From assembly GCF_900188345.1 (NCBI RefSeq), contig NZ_FZOD01000012.1, forward strand, positions 124,001 through 188,000: 64,000 nt of DNA, in the 5' to 3' direction. Origin of the DNA: Streptosporangium subroseum. Lineage in GTDB: Bacteria > Actinomycetota > Actinomycetes > Streptosporangiales > Streptosporangiaceae. Below are positions 10,099 through 20,053 of the stretch, piece by piece; positions within the stretch are counted from its first letter, which is position 1, and every line of letters begins with the position of its first letter. The position numbers and the translations under genes are program-made. A model generated the notes under the pieces. The model made no database searches, was not told the origin of the DNA, and saw nothing but the letters and a program-made list of their open reading frames with translations.

Positions 10099-10413
10099 CC
10101 GGTTGGCCGCCTGATCAGGTGACCGCGTGGCTGCGCTGCCTGTGACCATGTGGTCGTGTGCCCACCTGGCCGTGTGATCGTGCGACTGTGCCGCCGTGTG
10201 ATCACGCCGCCGTACGGCTGTGCGGCCTGAGCTGCCACCGCCCGCCCGCTCGCACGATGTGCGGGACCCTGAGGACGGGTGGTAATCTGGCGTGTCAGCT
10301 CTGTAACCGGCGGTTTTACAGCCCCGGTGCTGATCTCGCCACGGCGACTGTAGGCACGCATGGTCGTTCGGGCATCTGAAATCGCGCGTGCCCGTAGAGG
10401 TTCAAGGAGACAC
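10099..10413 (+). other. ribF-rpsO intergenic region: repeats, putative promoter, rpsO leader
   Basis: No credible gene. From the ribF stop to about 10215 the DNA is a degenerate repeat of roughly 16 bases built around CCGxxTGAxC. TAATCT at 10283-10288 is a possible -10 box for rpsO, without a convincing -35. Downstream, CTGTAACC and GGTTTTACAG (10301-10321) form a small hairpin in the roughly 120-base rpsO leader. Ribosomal protein S15 often represses its own mRNA through leader structure, so this is a place to look; that role is an inference. Confidence 0.5.
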
Positions 10414-10683
10414 GTGTCGCTCGACACCGCCGCAAAGAAGCAGATCATCGGTGAGTACGCCAAGGGTGAGACCGATACCGGTTCCCCCGAGGTGCAGATC
10501 GCGCTGCTCAGCAAGCGCATCAGCGAGCTCACCGAGCACCTGAAGCTGCACAAGCACGACCACCACAGCCGCCGCGGTCTGCTGCTGCTGGTCGGTCGCC
10601 GCCGTCGTCTGCTGAAGTACCTGCAGAGCAAGGACATCGCGCGTTACCGTTCGCTCATCGAGCGTCTCGGCCTGCGCCGATAG
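10414..10683 (+). CDS. rpsO: 30S ribosomal protein S15
   Basis: The 89-residue product is the normal length for S15, which binds 16S rRNA early in 30S assembly. It contains the family motif [20 protein letters not shown] and the rRNA-binding segment [20 protein letters not shown]. Start GTG 10414 has AAGGAG at 10404-10409. It is followed by a strong hairpin and then pnp, the widespread rpsO-pnp arrangement. Confidence 0.97.
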   Translation: MSLDTAAKKQIIGEYAKGETDTGSPEVQIALLSKRISELTEHLKLHKHDHHSRRGLLLLVGRRRRLLKYLQSKDIARYRSLIERLGLRR

Positions 10684-10690
10684 AGTTGTG

Positions 10691-10716
10691 AGGGAGCGGC
10701 GCTCGCGCCGCTCCCT
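10691..10716 (+). terminator. Hairpin after rpsO
   Basis: A perfect 11-base-pair stem, AGGGAGCGGCG (10691-10701) with CGCCGCTCCCT (10706-10716), has a CTCG tetraloop. Only a weak T-rich tract (TATCTCATCT) follows. In the rpsO-pnp arrangement such a structure may be a partial terminator or an RNase cleavage site. Confidence 0.7.
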
Positions 10717-11002
10717 TATCTCATCTGGGTGAGCGTCGGCGCGTCGCGCCATGAAGACACGCATCCAGTGAGCAAACTGAATAGCCGAGACAGTGCCCCG
10801 CGTCCGCAAGCAAGCGCGCCCCACGGCGTCGGAGGGCCGGTCCTCGGTAGTGGCCCCCGGTCATCATGGCGTAAGCCGTACGGAACCGGGCGCTTCGATC
10901 GAAGACCGGCGCTGCACCTACGGGGAGCCGGCAAGAAGACGACTCAGGTGCGATACGCGCGCCTGGGGGGACGCGGGCGACCGAGCTACAAGGAGGTCCC
11001 CC
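10717..11002 (+). other. pnp leader region
   Basis: About 290 bases separate the rpsO hairpin from pnp. I see no gene with a ribosome site. The only notable element is the palindrome CTTCGATCGAAG near 10892-10903. PNPase genes in other bacteria are autoregulated through a leader hairpin cut by RNase III; whether this leader does so cannot be judged here. Confidence 0.4.
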
Positions 11003-13351
11003 GTGGAGGGTGTCCACAGCAGTGAAGCCGTTATCGACAACGGCTCTTTCGGTACGCGCACCATCCGGTTCGAGACCGGGCGGCTCGCACGCCAGGCGGC
11101 GGGTTCCGCCGTTGTTTACCTGGACGACGAGACGATGGTCCTCTCTGCGACCACCGCCTCCAAGAATCCCAAGGAAAACCTCGACTTCTTCCCCCTCACG
11201 GTGGACGTCGAGGAGCGAATGTACGCCGCGGGCCGCATTCCCGGCTCGTTCTTCCGACGTGAGGGCCGTCCTTCCGAGGACGCCATCCTCACCTGCCGCC
11301 TGATCGACCGGCCGCTGCGCCCGTCGTTCGTCAAGGGCCTGCGCAACGAGATCCAGGTCGTCGCCACCATCATGGCGCTCAACCCGGACCACCTGTACGA
11401 CGTGGTCGCGATCAACGCCGCGTCCCTCTCCACCCAGCTGGCCGGATTGCCGTTCTCCGGCCCGATCGGCGGCGTCCGCGTCGCGCTGATCGAGGGCCAG
11501 TGGATCGCCTTCCCGACCCACTCGGAGCTGGCGAACGCCACCTTCGACATGGTGGTGGCCGGTCGCGTCCTGGAGGACGGTGACGTCGCGATCATGATGG
11601 TCGAGGCCGAGTCCACCCGTGACACGCTCAAGCTCATCGCCGACGGCGCCGTCGCGCCGACCGAGGAGACCGTGGCCCAGGGCCTCGAGGCCTCGAAGCC
11701 GTTCATCAAGGTGCTGTGCGACGCGCAGGCCAAGATCGCGAAGGTCGCCGCCAAGGAGACCCGCGATTACCCGCTGTTCCTCGACTACCAGGACGACGTC
11801 CTGGAGGCCGTGACCGGCGCGGTGAAGAGCGAGCTCACCGCCGCGCTGACCATCGCCGCCAAGCAGGAGCGCGAGACCGAGCTCGACCGGGTGAAGGCAC
11901 TGGCCGCCGAGAAGGTCGCCGCCGACTTCGAGGGTCGCGAGAAGGAGGTCAGCGCCGCGTTCCGTTCGCTGACCAAGAAGCTCATGCGCGAGCGGGTCAT
12001 CGCCGAGGGCATCCGCATCGACGGTCGTGGCGTCAAGGACATCCGCCAGCTGAGCGCCGAGGTGCACGTCGTGCCCCGCGTGCACGGCTCGGCCCTGTTC
12101 GAGCGCGGTGAGACCCAGATCCTGGGCATCACCACCCTCAACATGCTCCGCATGGAGCAGATGATCGACACGCTCAACCCCGAGCGCACCAAGCGCTACA
12201 TGCACAACTACAACTTCCCGCCGTACTCCACCGGTGAGACCGGCCGCGTGGGCTCGCCCAAGCGCCGGGAGATCGGCCACGGCGCGCTCGCCGAGCGGGC
12301 GCTCGTCCCGGTCCTGCCGGCTCGCGAGGAGTTCCCCTACGCGATCCGTCAGGTCTCCGAGGCGCTGGGCTCCAACGGCTCGACCTCGATGGGCTCGGTC
12401 TGCGCCTCGACGATGGCGCTGCTCGACGCGGGCGTCCCCCTCAAGGGCATCGTCGCGGGCATCGCGATGGGTCTCATCCACGAGGGTGGCGACTACGTCA
12501 CGCTGACCGACATCCTCGGTGCCGAGGATGCCATGGGTGACATGGACTTCAAGGTCGCCGGCACCAAGGACGTCATCACCGCGCTCCAGCTCGACACCAA
12601 GCTCGACGGCATCCCCGCGTCGGTCCTGGCCGCCGCGCTGAAGCAGGCCAAGGGCGCCCGTCTTGCCATCATCGAGGTGATGCGGGAGGCCATCGACTCC
12701 CCGGCGGAGATGAACGCGACGGCTCCGCGCATCATCACGATCAAGATCCCGGTTGACAAGATCGGAGAGGTCATCGGCCCGAAGGGCAAGATGATCAACC
12801 AGATCCAGGACGACACCGGCGCCGAGATCACCCTGGAGGACGACGGCACCATCTACATCGGCGCCACCGACGGCCCGTCCGCCGAGGCGGCCAGGTCGGC
12901 GATCAACGCCATCGCGAACCCGCACATGCCGGAGATCGGTGAGCGCTACCTGGGCACGGTCGTCAAGATCGCTGCCTTCGGCGCCTTCATCTCCCTCATG
13001 CCGGGCAAGGACGGGCTCCTGCACGTCTCCCAGATCCGCAAGCTGCACGGCGGCAAGCGCATCGAGAACGTCGAAGACGTCATGAACGTCGGCGAGAAGG
13101 TCCAGGTGGAGATCGCCGAGATCGACTCCCGCGGCAAGCTCTCCCTGGTGCCCGTCGAGGTCATCGAGAAGGAGTCCGCGGCCAAGGCCGAGAGCGGCGC
13201 CTCCGAGGACGAGCCCGAGGCGACGCCGGCTCCCGCCGCAGCCGCCGACGACCGTCCCCGCGAGGACCGGCCCCGTCGCACCCGCACCCGCAGCAGCAGC
13301 GGTGGCGGCGGCAACGGCGGCGGCCGTGGGGGAGAAGACCGCAACTCGTGA
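11003..13351 (+). CDS. pnp: Polynucleotide phosphorylase
   Basis: PNPase degrades RNA phosphorolytically from the 3' end and, in actinomycetes, can also add 3' tails. GTG 11003 follows AAGGAGGTCCCCC, giving 782 residues. It has two RNase PH-like domains ([20 protein letters not shown] in the first; [20 protein letters not shown] in the second), a KH domain ([20 protein letters not shown]) and an S1 domain ([20 protein letters not shown]). The tail is rich in Arg, Gly and Ser. Its stop overlaps the next start (GTGA). Confidence 0.97.
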   Translation: MEGVHSSEAVIDNGSFGTRTIRFETGRLARQAAGSAVVYLDDETMVLSATTASKNPKENLDFFPLTVDVEERMYAAGRIPGSFFRREGRPSEDAILTCRLIDRPLRPSFVKGLRNEIQVVATIMALNPDHLYDVVAINAASLSTQLAGLPFSGPIGGVRVALIEGQWIAFPTHSELANATFDMVVAGRVLEDGDVAIMMVEAESTRDTLKLIADGAVAPTEETVAQGLEASKPFIKVLCDAQAKIAKVAAKETRDYPLFLDYQDDVLEAVTGAVKSELTAALTIAAKQERETELDRVKALAAEKVAADFEGREKEVSAAFRSLTKKLMRERVIAEGIRIDGRGVKDIRQLSAEVHVVPRVHGSALFERGETQILGITTLNMLRMEQMIDTLNPERTKRYMHNYNFPPYSTGETGRVGSPKRREIGHGALAERALVPVLPAREEFPYAIRQVSEALGSNGSTSMGSVCASTMALLDAGVPLKGIVAGIAMGLIHEGGDYVTLTDILGAEDAMGDMDFKVAGTKDVITALQLDTKLDGIPASVLAAALKQAKGARLAIIEVMREAIDSPAEMNATAPRIITIKIPVDKIGEVIGPKGKMINQIQDDTGAEITLEDDGTIYIGATDGPSAEAARSAINAIANPHMPEIGERYLGTVVKIAAFGAFISLMPGKDGLLHVSQIRKLHGGKRIENVEDVMNVGEKVQVEIAEIDSRGKLSLVPVEVIEKESAAKAESGASEDEPEATPAPAAAADDRPREDRPRRTRTRSSSGGGGNGGGRGGEDRNS

Positions 13352-14661
13352 TAACCACCACTCTGCACCCCGGCAAAGACGGTGTCGGGGTCGTGCGGCG
13401 CACCGTCCTCCCCGGTGGGCTCCGGGTGGTGACCGAGTCCATGCCGACCGTGCGTTCAGTCGCGGTCGGCATGTGGGTCGGCATCGGATCGCGGGATGAG
13501 TCACCCGAGCACATGGGGGCCTCGCATTTCCTTGAGCACCTGCTGTTCAAGGGAACGCCCACGCGGGACGCGCTGGAGATCTCCGCGGCCATCGAGGGCA
13601 TCGGCGGTGAGATCAACGCCTTCACCGCCAAGGAGTACACCTGCTACTACGCGCGGGTCCTCGACGAGGATCTGCGGGTGGCGATCGACGTGCTCGCCGA
13701 CGTGGTGACCTCTTCGCTCATCACCCCCGAGGATGTCGAGGCCGAGCGTGGCGTGATCCTGGAGGAGATCGCCATGCACGACGACGATCCCTCGGACGCG
13801 GTGCACGAGCAGTTCTCCGCCGAGCTGTACGGAGACACGCCCATCGGCCGGCCGATCCTCGGCACGGTCGAATCGATCAACGAGGTCACCCGCGACCGGA
13901 TCGCCGAGTACTACCGGCGTTACTACCTGCCGACGCGCACGGTGGTGTCGGTGGCGGGCAACATCAATCACGAGCAGGTCGTGGCCCTGGTCGCCGCGGC
14001 CTACGAGCGGGCCGGAGCCCTCGGCGGGGACGCCTCGCCGGTGTCTCCGCGCCTTGCGGTCCCCGAGGTCGAGTCTCTCTCCGGTGCCAAGGTCGTGCAC
14101 CGGCCGACCGAGCAGGCCAACCTGGTCCTCGGCACGACCGCGCTGGTCCGCACCGACGAGCGCCGTTTCGCGCTCGGTGTGTTCAACGCGGCGCTCGGCG
14201 GCGGCATGTCCTCGCGGCTGTTCCAGGAGATCAGGGAGAAGAGGGGCCTCGCCTACTCGACCTACTCCTACACCTCCGCTCACGCGGACACCGGCCAGTT
14301 CGGCATCTACGTCGGCTGCCTGCCGTCGAAGATCGACGACGTGCTGAAGATCTGCCGGGAGGAGGTGCTCCGGGTGGTCGCCGACGGCCTCACCGAGGAG
14401 GAGATCTTCCGCGGCAAGGGTCAGATGCGCGGCGGTCTCGTGCTCGGCCTGGAGGACACCGGCTCCCGGATGTCCAGGATCGGCAAGGGTGAGCTGGTCT
14501 TCGACGAGCTGCTCTCGGTCGACGATGTTCTCGCCAGGATCGAGGCGGTGACTCCCGAGGAGATCGCGGAGGTCGCCGGAGACGTCCTCACGCGTCCGAT
14601 GTCCCTCGCGGTCATCGGCCCCTACGAGGACAAGGACTTCAGCTGGGTCCTGACCGGCTAG
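13348..14661 (+). CDS. M16 family zinc metallopeptidase (processing-peptidase-like)
   Basis: A 437-residue M16B peptidase. The inverted zinc motif HFLEH lies in [14 protein letters not shown] near residue 55, and the distal zinc-ligand segment is [16 protein letters not shown]. The C-terminal half has the usual ATP-independent M16 pattern [20 protein letters not shown]. Homologues sit immediately after pnp throughout actinobacteria; their natural substrate is not well defined. Translation is coupled to pnp through GTGA at 13348-13351. A strong terminator follows. Confidence 0.92.
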   Translation: MITTTLHPGKDGVGVVRRTVLPGGLRVVTESMPTVRSVAVGMWVGIGSRDESPEHMGASHFLEHLLFKGTPTRDALEISAAIEGIGGEINAFTAKEYTCYYARVLDEDLRVAIDVLADVVTSSLITPEDVEAERGVILEEIAMHDDDPSDAVHEQFSAELYGDTPIGRPILGTVESINEVTRDRIAEYYRRYYLPTRTVVSVAGNINHEQVVALVAAAYERAGALGGDASPVSPRLAVPEVESLSGAKVVHRPTEQANLVLGTTALVRTDERRFALGVFNAALGGGMSSRLFQEIREKRGLAYSTYSYTSAHADTGQFGIYVGCLPSKIDDVLKICREEVLRVVADGLTEEEIFRGKGQMRGGLVLGLEDTGSRMSRIGKGELVFDELLSVDDVLARIEAVTPEEIAEVAGDVLTRPMSLAVIGPYEDKDFSWVLTG

Positions 14662-14674
14662 CAGTCATATCAGG

Positions 14675-14710
14675 AGCGGTCCCGGCGCCTTCGCGCCGGG
14701 GCCGCTTTTT
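14675..14710 (+). terminator. Rho-independent terminator of the pnp-M16 operon
   Basis: The arms AGCGGTCCCGGCGC (14675-14688) and GCGCCGGGGCCGCT (14693-14706) pair along 14 positions with one wobble, around a CTTC loop, and are followed by TTTTT. This is the clearest intrinsic terminator in the window and closes the long translation operon. Confidence 0.9.
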
Positions 14711-14746
14711 GATGCGGCTCCGGCGTACCGGGAACCTGGCGGTCCC

Positions 14747-15523
<777 letters not shown>

Positions 15524-15558
15524 GACCCTGGGTGCCTCCTCCTCCCACCGGATAACCC

Positions 15559-15598
15559 TTACGGCCTGCACACAGCGCCGCTATATCCTCCGGTTCTA
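15559..15598 (+). promoter_or_regulatory. Candidate promoter for GNAT gene, probably leaderless
   Basis: TTACGG (15559-15564) and TATATC (15582-15587) are 17 bases apart. The start codon ATG 15598 is ten bases past the -10 box, with no ribosome site between. Confidence 0.5.
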
Positions 15599-16107
15599 TG
15601 ACAAGCACTCGATCGTCAACGTCGGCTGCGGTCCGCTGGGCGCGGGTGGAGGAGCTGGCCGGGCTGGTGGGGGTGGAGGTCGCCGCGGACGGGGTCTTCG
15701 CACAGGTGGGCATCGTCTTCCCACCCGGGACCACGATGATCGAGGAGATCGACGATCCGTCGCGGGTCCTGGTGGCGGGGAGCCCGCCGGTGGGGTTCGC
15801 CATGTTCGGCTGGATCGACGGCTCACTCCACCTCGATCAGCTCGCCGTCCATCCCGACCACGGAAGGCAGGGCGTCGGGGGGCGTCTGCTGGAGGCGGTC
15901 TGCGATCACGCGGCCTCGGAGGGCTGCGCCGCCGTGACGCTGACGACGTTCCGGGACGTGCCCTGGAACGGGCCGTGGTACGCGCAGCGCGGCTTCGCCG
16001 TGCTGGATCCCGCGGAATGGGGTCCTGAGCTGGCGGCACTGGTGGTGCACGAGCGGGAGCTGGGCATCGAACTCGCGCCCCGCGTCGTGATGCGCCGGAT
16101 CCTCTGA
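15598..16107 (+). CDS. GNAT-family N-acetyltransferase
   Basis: A 169-residue GNAT acetyltransferase of unknown substrate. The acetyl-CoA-binding motif A is LDQLAVHPDHGRQGVGGRLL (about residues 82-101), followed by AVTLTTFRDVPWNGPWYAQRG, the usual motif B with the aromatic and W-Y pair. The N-terminal part before residue 60 is not conserved in an obvious way. It lies after dapB and convergent to menA. It is a single-domain enzyme of normal length. Confidence 0.82.
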   Translation: MTSTRSSTSAAVRWARVEELAGLVGVEVAADGVFAQVGIVFPPGTTMIEEIDDPSRVLVAGSPPVGFAMFGWIDGSLHLDQLAVHPDHGRQGVGGRLLEAVCDHAASEGCAAVTLTTFRDVPWNGPWYAQRGFAVLDPAEWGPELAALVVHERELGIELAPRVVMRRIL

Positions 16108-16220
16108 CGCCCCGGTGATCAGAGCCGGGCTCTCCCCCGGGGAGCGTCTACGAAGGCCGGGATCCTCGCCGGGAGCTGGGAGAAGGTCGGCTGGAGAGCC
16201 GGAACCGGTGGTGACGGGCG

Positions 16221-17090
16221 TCAGATCGCCAGGCCGATGGCGAACAGCAGGCCGAACAGGAGTTGGAAGCGGCCGGTCTGCTGGAGGGTGGCGATCAGCG
16301 CGGGGCCCGTGGCGCCCTCCCTGACGGCCTTCACCGGGATGAGGGCGAGGGGTGCGGTGAGCACGGCCAGTGCCGCGAACGGGTGCCACAGCGCCAGGAG
16401 CAGGGCGATGACGAGTGGCAGGGTCAGGCAGAGGGTGTAGAGGACGCGGGTGCGGCTGTCGCCGAGGACCACGGCCATGGTGCGTTTCCCGGACGGGCCG
16501 TCGGTCACGATGTCGCGCAGGTTGTTGACCACCAGAAGCGCGCAGGCCAGCAGACCCGCCGGGACCGCGGCCGCCACTGCCGGCCAGGGCAGGTATTCGA
16601 GCTGCACGAACGTGGTGCCCGCCACCGCGACCAGACCGAAGAACACGAAGACCGAGATCTCGCCGAGCGCGCGGTAACCGTAGGGCGCCCGGCCGCCGGT
16701 GTAGAACCAGGCCGCCGCGATCGACGCCGCGCCCACCAGGAGCAGCCACCAGGCCCCGGTGACCACGACCAGCACCAGCCCCGCCACCGCGGCGGCCAGG
16801 AAACAGCCGAAGGCGGCGACGAGGACCTGACGGGGCGACGCGGCACCCGAGCCGACCAGGCGCATCGGGCCGACCCGCTCGTCGTCGGTGCCGCGCACGC
16901 CGTCGCTGTAGTCGTTGGCGTAGTTCACGCCGACCTGCAGGGCGAGCGCCACGAACAGGGCGAGCAGGGCCCGCCACCACACCGCCCCGTCGTATCCGAC
17001 CGCGACCCCGGTGCCGACGGCGACGGGCACGACGGCAGCGGGAAGGGTGCGCGGACGTGCTCCGGCGATCCACTGGCTCGGGGTGGCCAT
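16221..17090 (-). CDS. menA: 1,4-dihydroxy-2-naphthoate polyprenyltransferase
   Basis: MenA attaches the isoprenoid chain to DHNA in menaquinone biosynthesis, in the membrane. The 289-residue protein has multiple hydrophobic helices and both UbiA-type Asp-rich motifs: NYANDYSDGVRGTDDERVGP near residue 55, and NNLRDIVTDGPSGKRTMAV near residue 190. The IAGARPRTLPAAVVPV N-terminus is typical of MenA. No other menaquinone genes are in the window. A GNAT gene lies upstream on the same strand after 23 bases. Confidence 0.93.
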   Translation of the reverse strand: MATPSQWIAGARPRTLPAAVVPVAVGTGVAVGYDGAVWWRALLALFVALALQVGVNYANDYSDGVRGTDDERVGPMRLVGSGAASPRQVLVAAFGCFLAAAVAGLVLVVVTGAWWLLLVGAASIAAAWFYTGGRAPYGYRALGEISVFVFFGLVAVAGTTFVQLEYLPWPAVAAAVPAGLLACALLVVNNLRDIVTDGPSGKRTMAVVLGDSRTRVLYTLCLTLPLVIALLLALWHPFAALAVLTAPLALIPVKAVREGATGPALIATLQQTGRFQLLFGLLFAIGLAI

Positions 17091-17113
17091 GGTGTTGCGA
17101 TTTCCTCTCGAGC

Positions 17114-17725
17114 TCAGCTGATGTCGGTGGCCAGGCGGATCATTCGCACCGACCGGCCCATGTCGAGGACCCGCTCGGCGCCGTCCACGCCCCAGCCGGC
17201 CGACTCCAGGAAGCCTCGCACAGCATAGTTGTCGGCGAACACCCAGGTCACGACGGTGCGATAGCCGTCGTCACGGAGGTAGTCGATCGTCGCGTTGAGC
17301 AACCGGCTGCCGTGACCGCGCCGGACGTAGTCCGGGTCGATCAGGAAGGTGAGCAGCTCACCGGTGGTGTTGAGGTCGAGGTCGGGATCCTCGGCCGGCG
17401 CGTGCGAGGCCAGGCCCGCGAGCTTCTCGGCACCCGCCATCGCCGCCACGGCCTCGATCCCGCCGGGACCGAGCGCGGGGAAGGCGTCCGTGTCGAGGAG
17501 GACCTGCTCCACGGCCACCAGCACCCGATGCCGCGGGGTGGGGGGGAAGGAGATCGCCTCGTCCCACTGTCGTTGCCACATGCTCTCGGCTGCCGGGCCG
17601 GTCATCTGCTCGAGCGGTCCCTCGGGAAGGAACTCCCGGTAGCCGAATTTCCACGCGCGGATCTGGGTGCCCGTCACCGCGGCGACATCCTCGCGCCGAG
17701 CCGCCCGCACGCCTACGTCTGCCAT
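17114..17725 (-). CDS. GNAT-family N-acetyltransferase
   Basis: A 203-residue acetyltransferase, probably co-transcribed with menA 23 bases downstream. The N-terminus VRAARREDVAAVTGTQIRAW is a standard GNAT opening. Motif A is LTFLIDPDYVRRGHGSRLLN, near residue 125, and motif B is VTWVFADNYAVRGFLESAGW. AAGGAG precedes the ATG. The substrate is unknown; the menA link is common gene order and does not prove a role in quinone synthesis. Confidence 0.82.
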   Translation of the reverse strand: MADVGVRAARREDVAAVTGTQIRAWKFGYREFLPEGPLEQMTGPAAESMWQRQWDEAISFPPTPRHRVLVAVEQVLLDTDAFPALGPGGIEAVAAMAGAEKLAGLASHAPAEDPDLDLNTTGELLTFLIDPDYVRRGHGSRLLNATIDYLRDDGYRTVVTWVFADNYAVRGFLESAGWGVDGAERVLDMGRSVRMIRLATDIS

Positions 17726-17867
17726 CTCGGCCCGCTCCTTCTCTGCCGTCTGCCGTCGCCTCTAAGCGCTGCCTCGTGGATCACGTGCCACGCGAGCGGG
17801 CATCAGGCGGGTGGATCTGTGAGGCAGGCTCTTACACCGTATCGGGGAATCCGACTCACGGATGACG

Positions 17868-18392
17868 TCAACCTGTCTCTGCTTGTCGTCGTGCCCGATA
17901 TGCCCTTGTCTTGGTGCGGTTGCCACAGACCTTCATCGAACACCACGAGCGCGAACGATTCTTCGACGAGTCGATGAACGCCCACTGACAGGTGCTCTCC
18001 GTGCAGACCTTCAGCCTCGGCCACATCCCGTCCGCGCGCACGCTCATCACGGCGGCCGCGATCCTCGCCAGACCGCCGGGAACCCCTGCGTCGACGGGCT
18101 CGAGAACCGGCCCGTCGGCCGTCAGGACGACCCGCAGGGGAAACGCGGGGAACGTGTGGGACGACTCCGGCTCGTGATCGTGGTCATGGTTGTGGCGGAG
18201 CGCCGCCCGCAGGGTCTCCCGGAGGCCGACGGCCACGGCGAGGTCCTCGTCGCGGGCCGTGTCGTCCGGCCCGATCAGATCCCGCTTGTGGAGCCACGCG
18301 GCCAGCGCGGCGGGGGAGGGCACGGTGTCGCTGTCGCTCTCGACGTCATAGGTGTTCACGAAGTCGCGCACCAGGTCGGAGGGATTGGTCAT
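17868..18392 (-). CDS. ABATE/CGNR zinc-finger transcriptional regulator
   Basis: A 174-residue protein. The N-terminal ABATE-like part begins LVRDFVNTYDVESD and contains LRETLRAALRHNHDHDH. The C-terminal CGNR zinc finger is complete: LKVCTESTCQWAFIDSSKN then SWCSMKVCGNRTKTRAYR, with four Cys for zinc and the CGNR box. Such proteins are predicted stress-related DNA-binding regulators. ATG 18392 has GAGGTG at 18401-18407 on the minus strand. A small plus-strand ORF lies divergently upstream. Confidence 0.85.
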   Translation of the reverse strand: MTNPSDLVRDFVNTYDVESDSDTVPSPAALAAWLHKRDLIGPDDTARDEDLAVAVGLRETLRAALRHNHDHDHEPESSHTFPAFPLRVVLTADGPVLEPVDAGVPGGLARIAAAVMSVRADGMWPRLKVCTESTCQWAFIDSSKNRSRSWCSMKVCGNRTKTRAYRARRQAETG

Positions 18393-18491
18393 GGGTTGCT
18401 CACCTCTTCGCAACCACTGTACGCCAATAGGGGGTTGTATTCGCCACGACACCGTCATAGCGTGTTGAGCGGTGTCTAATTGGAGGTTGTC

Positions 18492-18614
18492 ATGTGGTAC
18501 CTGGCCTATCTCGCGCTCCGGCAGAGTCAGAGGCGGGATCCGTACCGAAGAAAGAATCATGATCGCGAGGATGTGGCGCGGCTGGACGAGGGACGAGGAC
18601 GCCGTCCCGCCTGA
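18492..18614 (+). CDS. Possible 40-residue basic peptide
   Basis: A short reading frame, not recognised. The start ATG 18492 follows TTGGAGGTTGTC, a strong ribosome site at good spacing. The peptide has a short hydrophobic start (MWYLAYLAL) followed by a charged, Arg-rich tail (RQSQRRDPYRRKNHDRED). It lies between the divergent CGNR regulator and the convergent MocR gene. The good ribosome site is the main reason to list it; nothing else supports function. Confidence 0.4.
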   Translation: MWYLAYLALRQSQRRDPYRRKNHDREDVARLDEGRGRRPA

Positions 18615-18631
18615 TCCGGCTTCCCGGGCGG

Positions 18632-20029
18632 TCAGGGGGAGTCCAGGGCCGTCGCCAGCCGTCTGACCCCCTCGACGAGTTCCGCCACGTGAACGGTCGC
18701 CGAGTGGGTCACCCGGATCCGGGGTCCCGGCGGCTCCGCCGAGTAGTAGATGCGCCCGGAACTCACCAGCGCGCCTGCCTGGCGGGCCGCCTCCACCACG
18801 GTCTCCTCGTCCCGGTCGGGCGGGAGCCGTACCCACATGTGCAGGCCACCGTGGGGGACGAGGTGGATCTCGGCGGCGGGCATCTGGGTGGTCAGGGCGG
18901 CGGCGAGGGTGTCCCTGCGGACGGTGAGCTCGGTGCTCAGCGCGGAGAGGTGGCGCCGCCAGGCGGGTGAGCTGACGAACTCCAGCGCCGTCTCCTGGAG
19001 CGGTCTGGCGACGAAGAACGACTCCACGACCTGGGCGGCCCGCAGCCGCCGCGCCGCGGGGCCCCGGGCGAGGACCCCGGCGACCCGCATGCTGGGTGAC
19101 AGGACCTTGGTGAGGGAGTTGATGTGCACGACCGTGCCGTGGGCGTCCAGCGCGATCATCGGCGGCGGAGTGGGGGCCGCCGTGAAATACCGGGCGTAGT
19201 CGTCCTCGATGACAAACGCCCCCGCCGCGCGGGCGATGTCCAGCACCTGCCTGCGCCGCTCCAGGGTGAGGGTGGCGCCGGTGGGGTTGTGCAGGGTCGG
19301 CTGGCAGAAGAAGACCCGCGCGCCCGTGACGGCGAACGCCTCCGCGAGCAGCTCCGGTATCACCCCGTCGCGATCCATCGGTACGGCCGTCGCACGGAGC
19401 CCGGCGGCCCGGGCGGCGGCGAGGGCGCCCGGATAGGTGGGGATCTCGACGAGAACGGGGGTCCCGGGGGCGGCGAGGGCGCGGAAGGCGTGGGTGAGGG
19501 CGGACTGGCCGCCGCTGACGATGAGGGCGTCCGACGGGGTGACGTCGCCGCCGACCTCCTGGGAGAACCACCGCCGGAGCCCGGAGACGCCGGTCAGCGG
19601 AGGTAGCTCCCAGACGTCGGGGCGGCGGAGCGCACGGGAGGCGGCGGCGGAGAGGGCCCTGGCGGGACGCAGGGCCGGGTTGAGATAGCCGCCGGTGAGC
19701 GGGATGACGCCGTCCGGCGGGGGAGTGAGCAGGCCGCTCACCCCGGTGTCGTCCACCATCCGGTCGCCGAGCGCCACGGTCTGCCAGGACATGTCCACCG
19801 TGTCACCGGCTCGCATGACGGAGGGAGCCACGTAGGCCCCGCTGCCGGGTTTTGTGATCACTCGCCCTTCCGCGGCGAGCCGGCCGAGCGCTCGCGACAC
19901 GGTCACGGGGCTCACGTTGTGCACCCGCACGAGCTCCCGGCTCGACGGTAATCTGTCGCCGGGGCGTAGCTGTTTCACCTCTTCTCGCAGCATGGCGGCC
20001 AAACGGACAATACTGCTATCGTCATTCAT
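18632..20029 (-). CDS. MocR-family GntR/aminotransferase-like regulator
   Basis: A 465-residue MocR protein: an N-terminal GntR winged helix (residues 1-75, with LRPGDRLPSSRELVRVHNVS) fused to a fold-type I PLP aminotransferase domain. The PLP lysine lies in INSLTKVLSPSMRVAG and the VIEDDYARYF motif holds the cofactor Asp. MocR proteins bind direct repeats near their own divergent promoters and respond to PLP or amino compounds. The neighbour is an EamA exporter, probably the target. I use ATG 20029 (MNDDSSIV) since the longer frame adds an unrelated N-terminus. Confidence 0.88.
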   Translation of the reverse strand: MNDDSSIVRLAAMLREEVKQLRPGDRLPSSRELVRVHNVSPVTVSRALGRLAAEGRVITKPGSGAYVAPSVMRAGDTVDMSWQTVALGDRMVDDTGVSGLLTPPPDGVIPLTGGYLNPALRPARALSAAASRALRRPDVWELPPLTGVSGLRRWFSQEVGGDVTPSDALIVSGGQSALTHAFRALAAPGTPVLVEIPTYPGALAAARAAGLRATAVPMDRDGVIPELLAEAFAVTGARVFFCQPTLHNPTGATLTLERRRQVLDIARAAGAFVIEDDYARYFTAAPTPPPMIALDAHGTVVHINSLTKVLSPSMRVAGVLARGPAARRLRAAQVVESFFVARPLQETALEFVSSPAWRRHLSALSTELTVRRDTLAAALTTQMPAAEIHLVPHGGLHMWVRLPPDRDEETVVEAARQAGALVSSGRIYYSAEPPGPRIRVTHSATVHVAELVEGVRRLATALDSP

Positions 20030-20053
20030 GAAGGGTAAGAATAGCGCTATCGT
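20015..20053. promoter_or_regulatory. Candidate MocR operator: two GCTATCGT direct repeats
   Basis: GCTATCGT occurs at 20015-20022 and 20046-20053, 31 bases apart and so on the same face of the helix, which is typical of MocR sites. The second copy overlaps the perfect palindrome ATAGCGCTAT (20041-20050). The pair spans the divergent mocR and eamA starts. Confidence 0.55.

Noticed and set aside
10684..11002. Small gene in the rpsO-pnp gap
   Set aside because: The pnp frame stays open upstream to 10793, but GTG 11003 has a near-perfect ribosome site and the upstream residues are not PNPase-like.
10721..13504. Minus-strand open frame of over 900 codons opposite pnp
   Set aside because: Shadow of pnp; Leu/Asp/Val/Arg-rich and without domain signatures.
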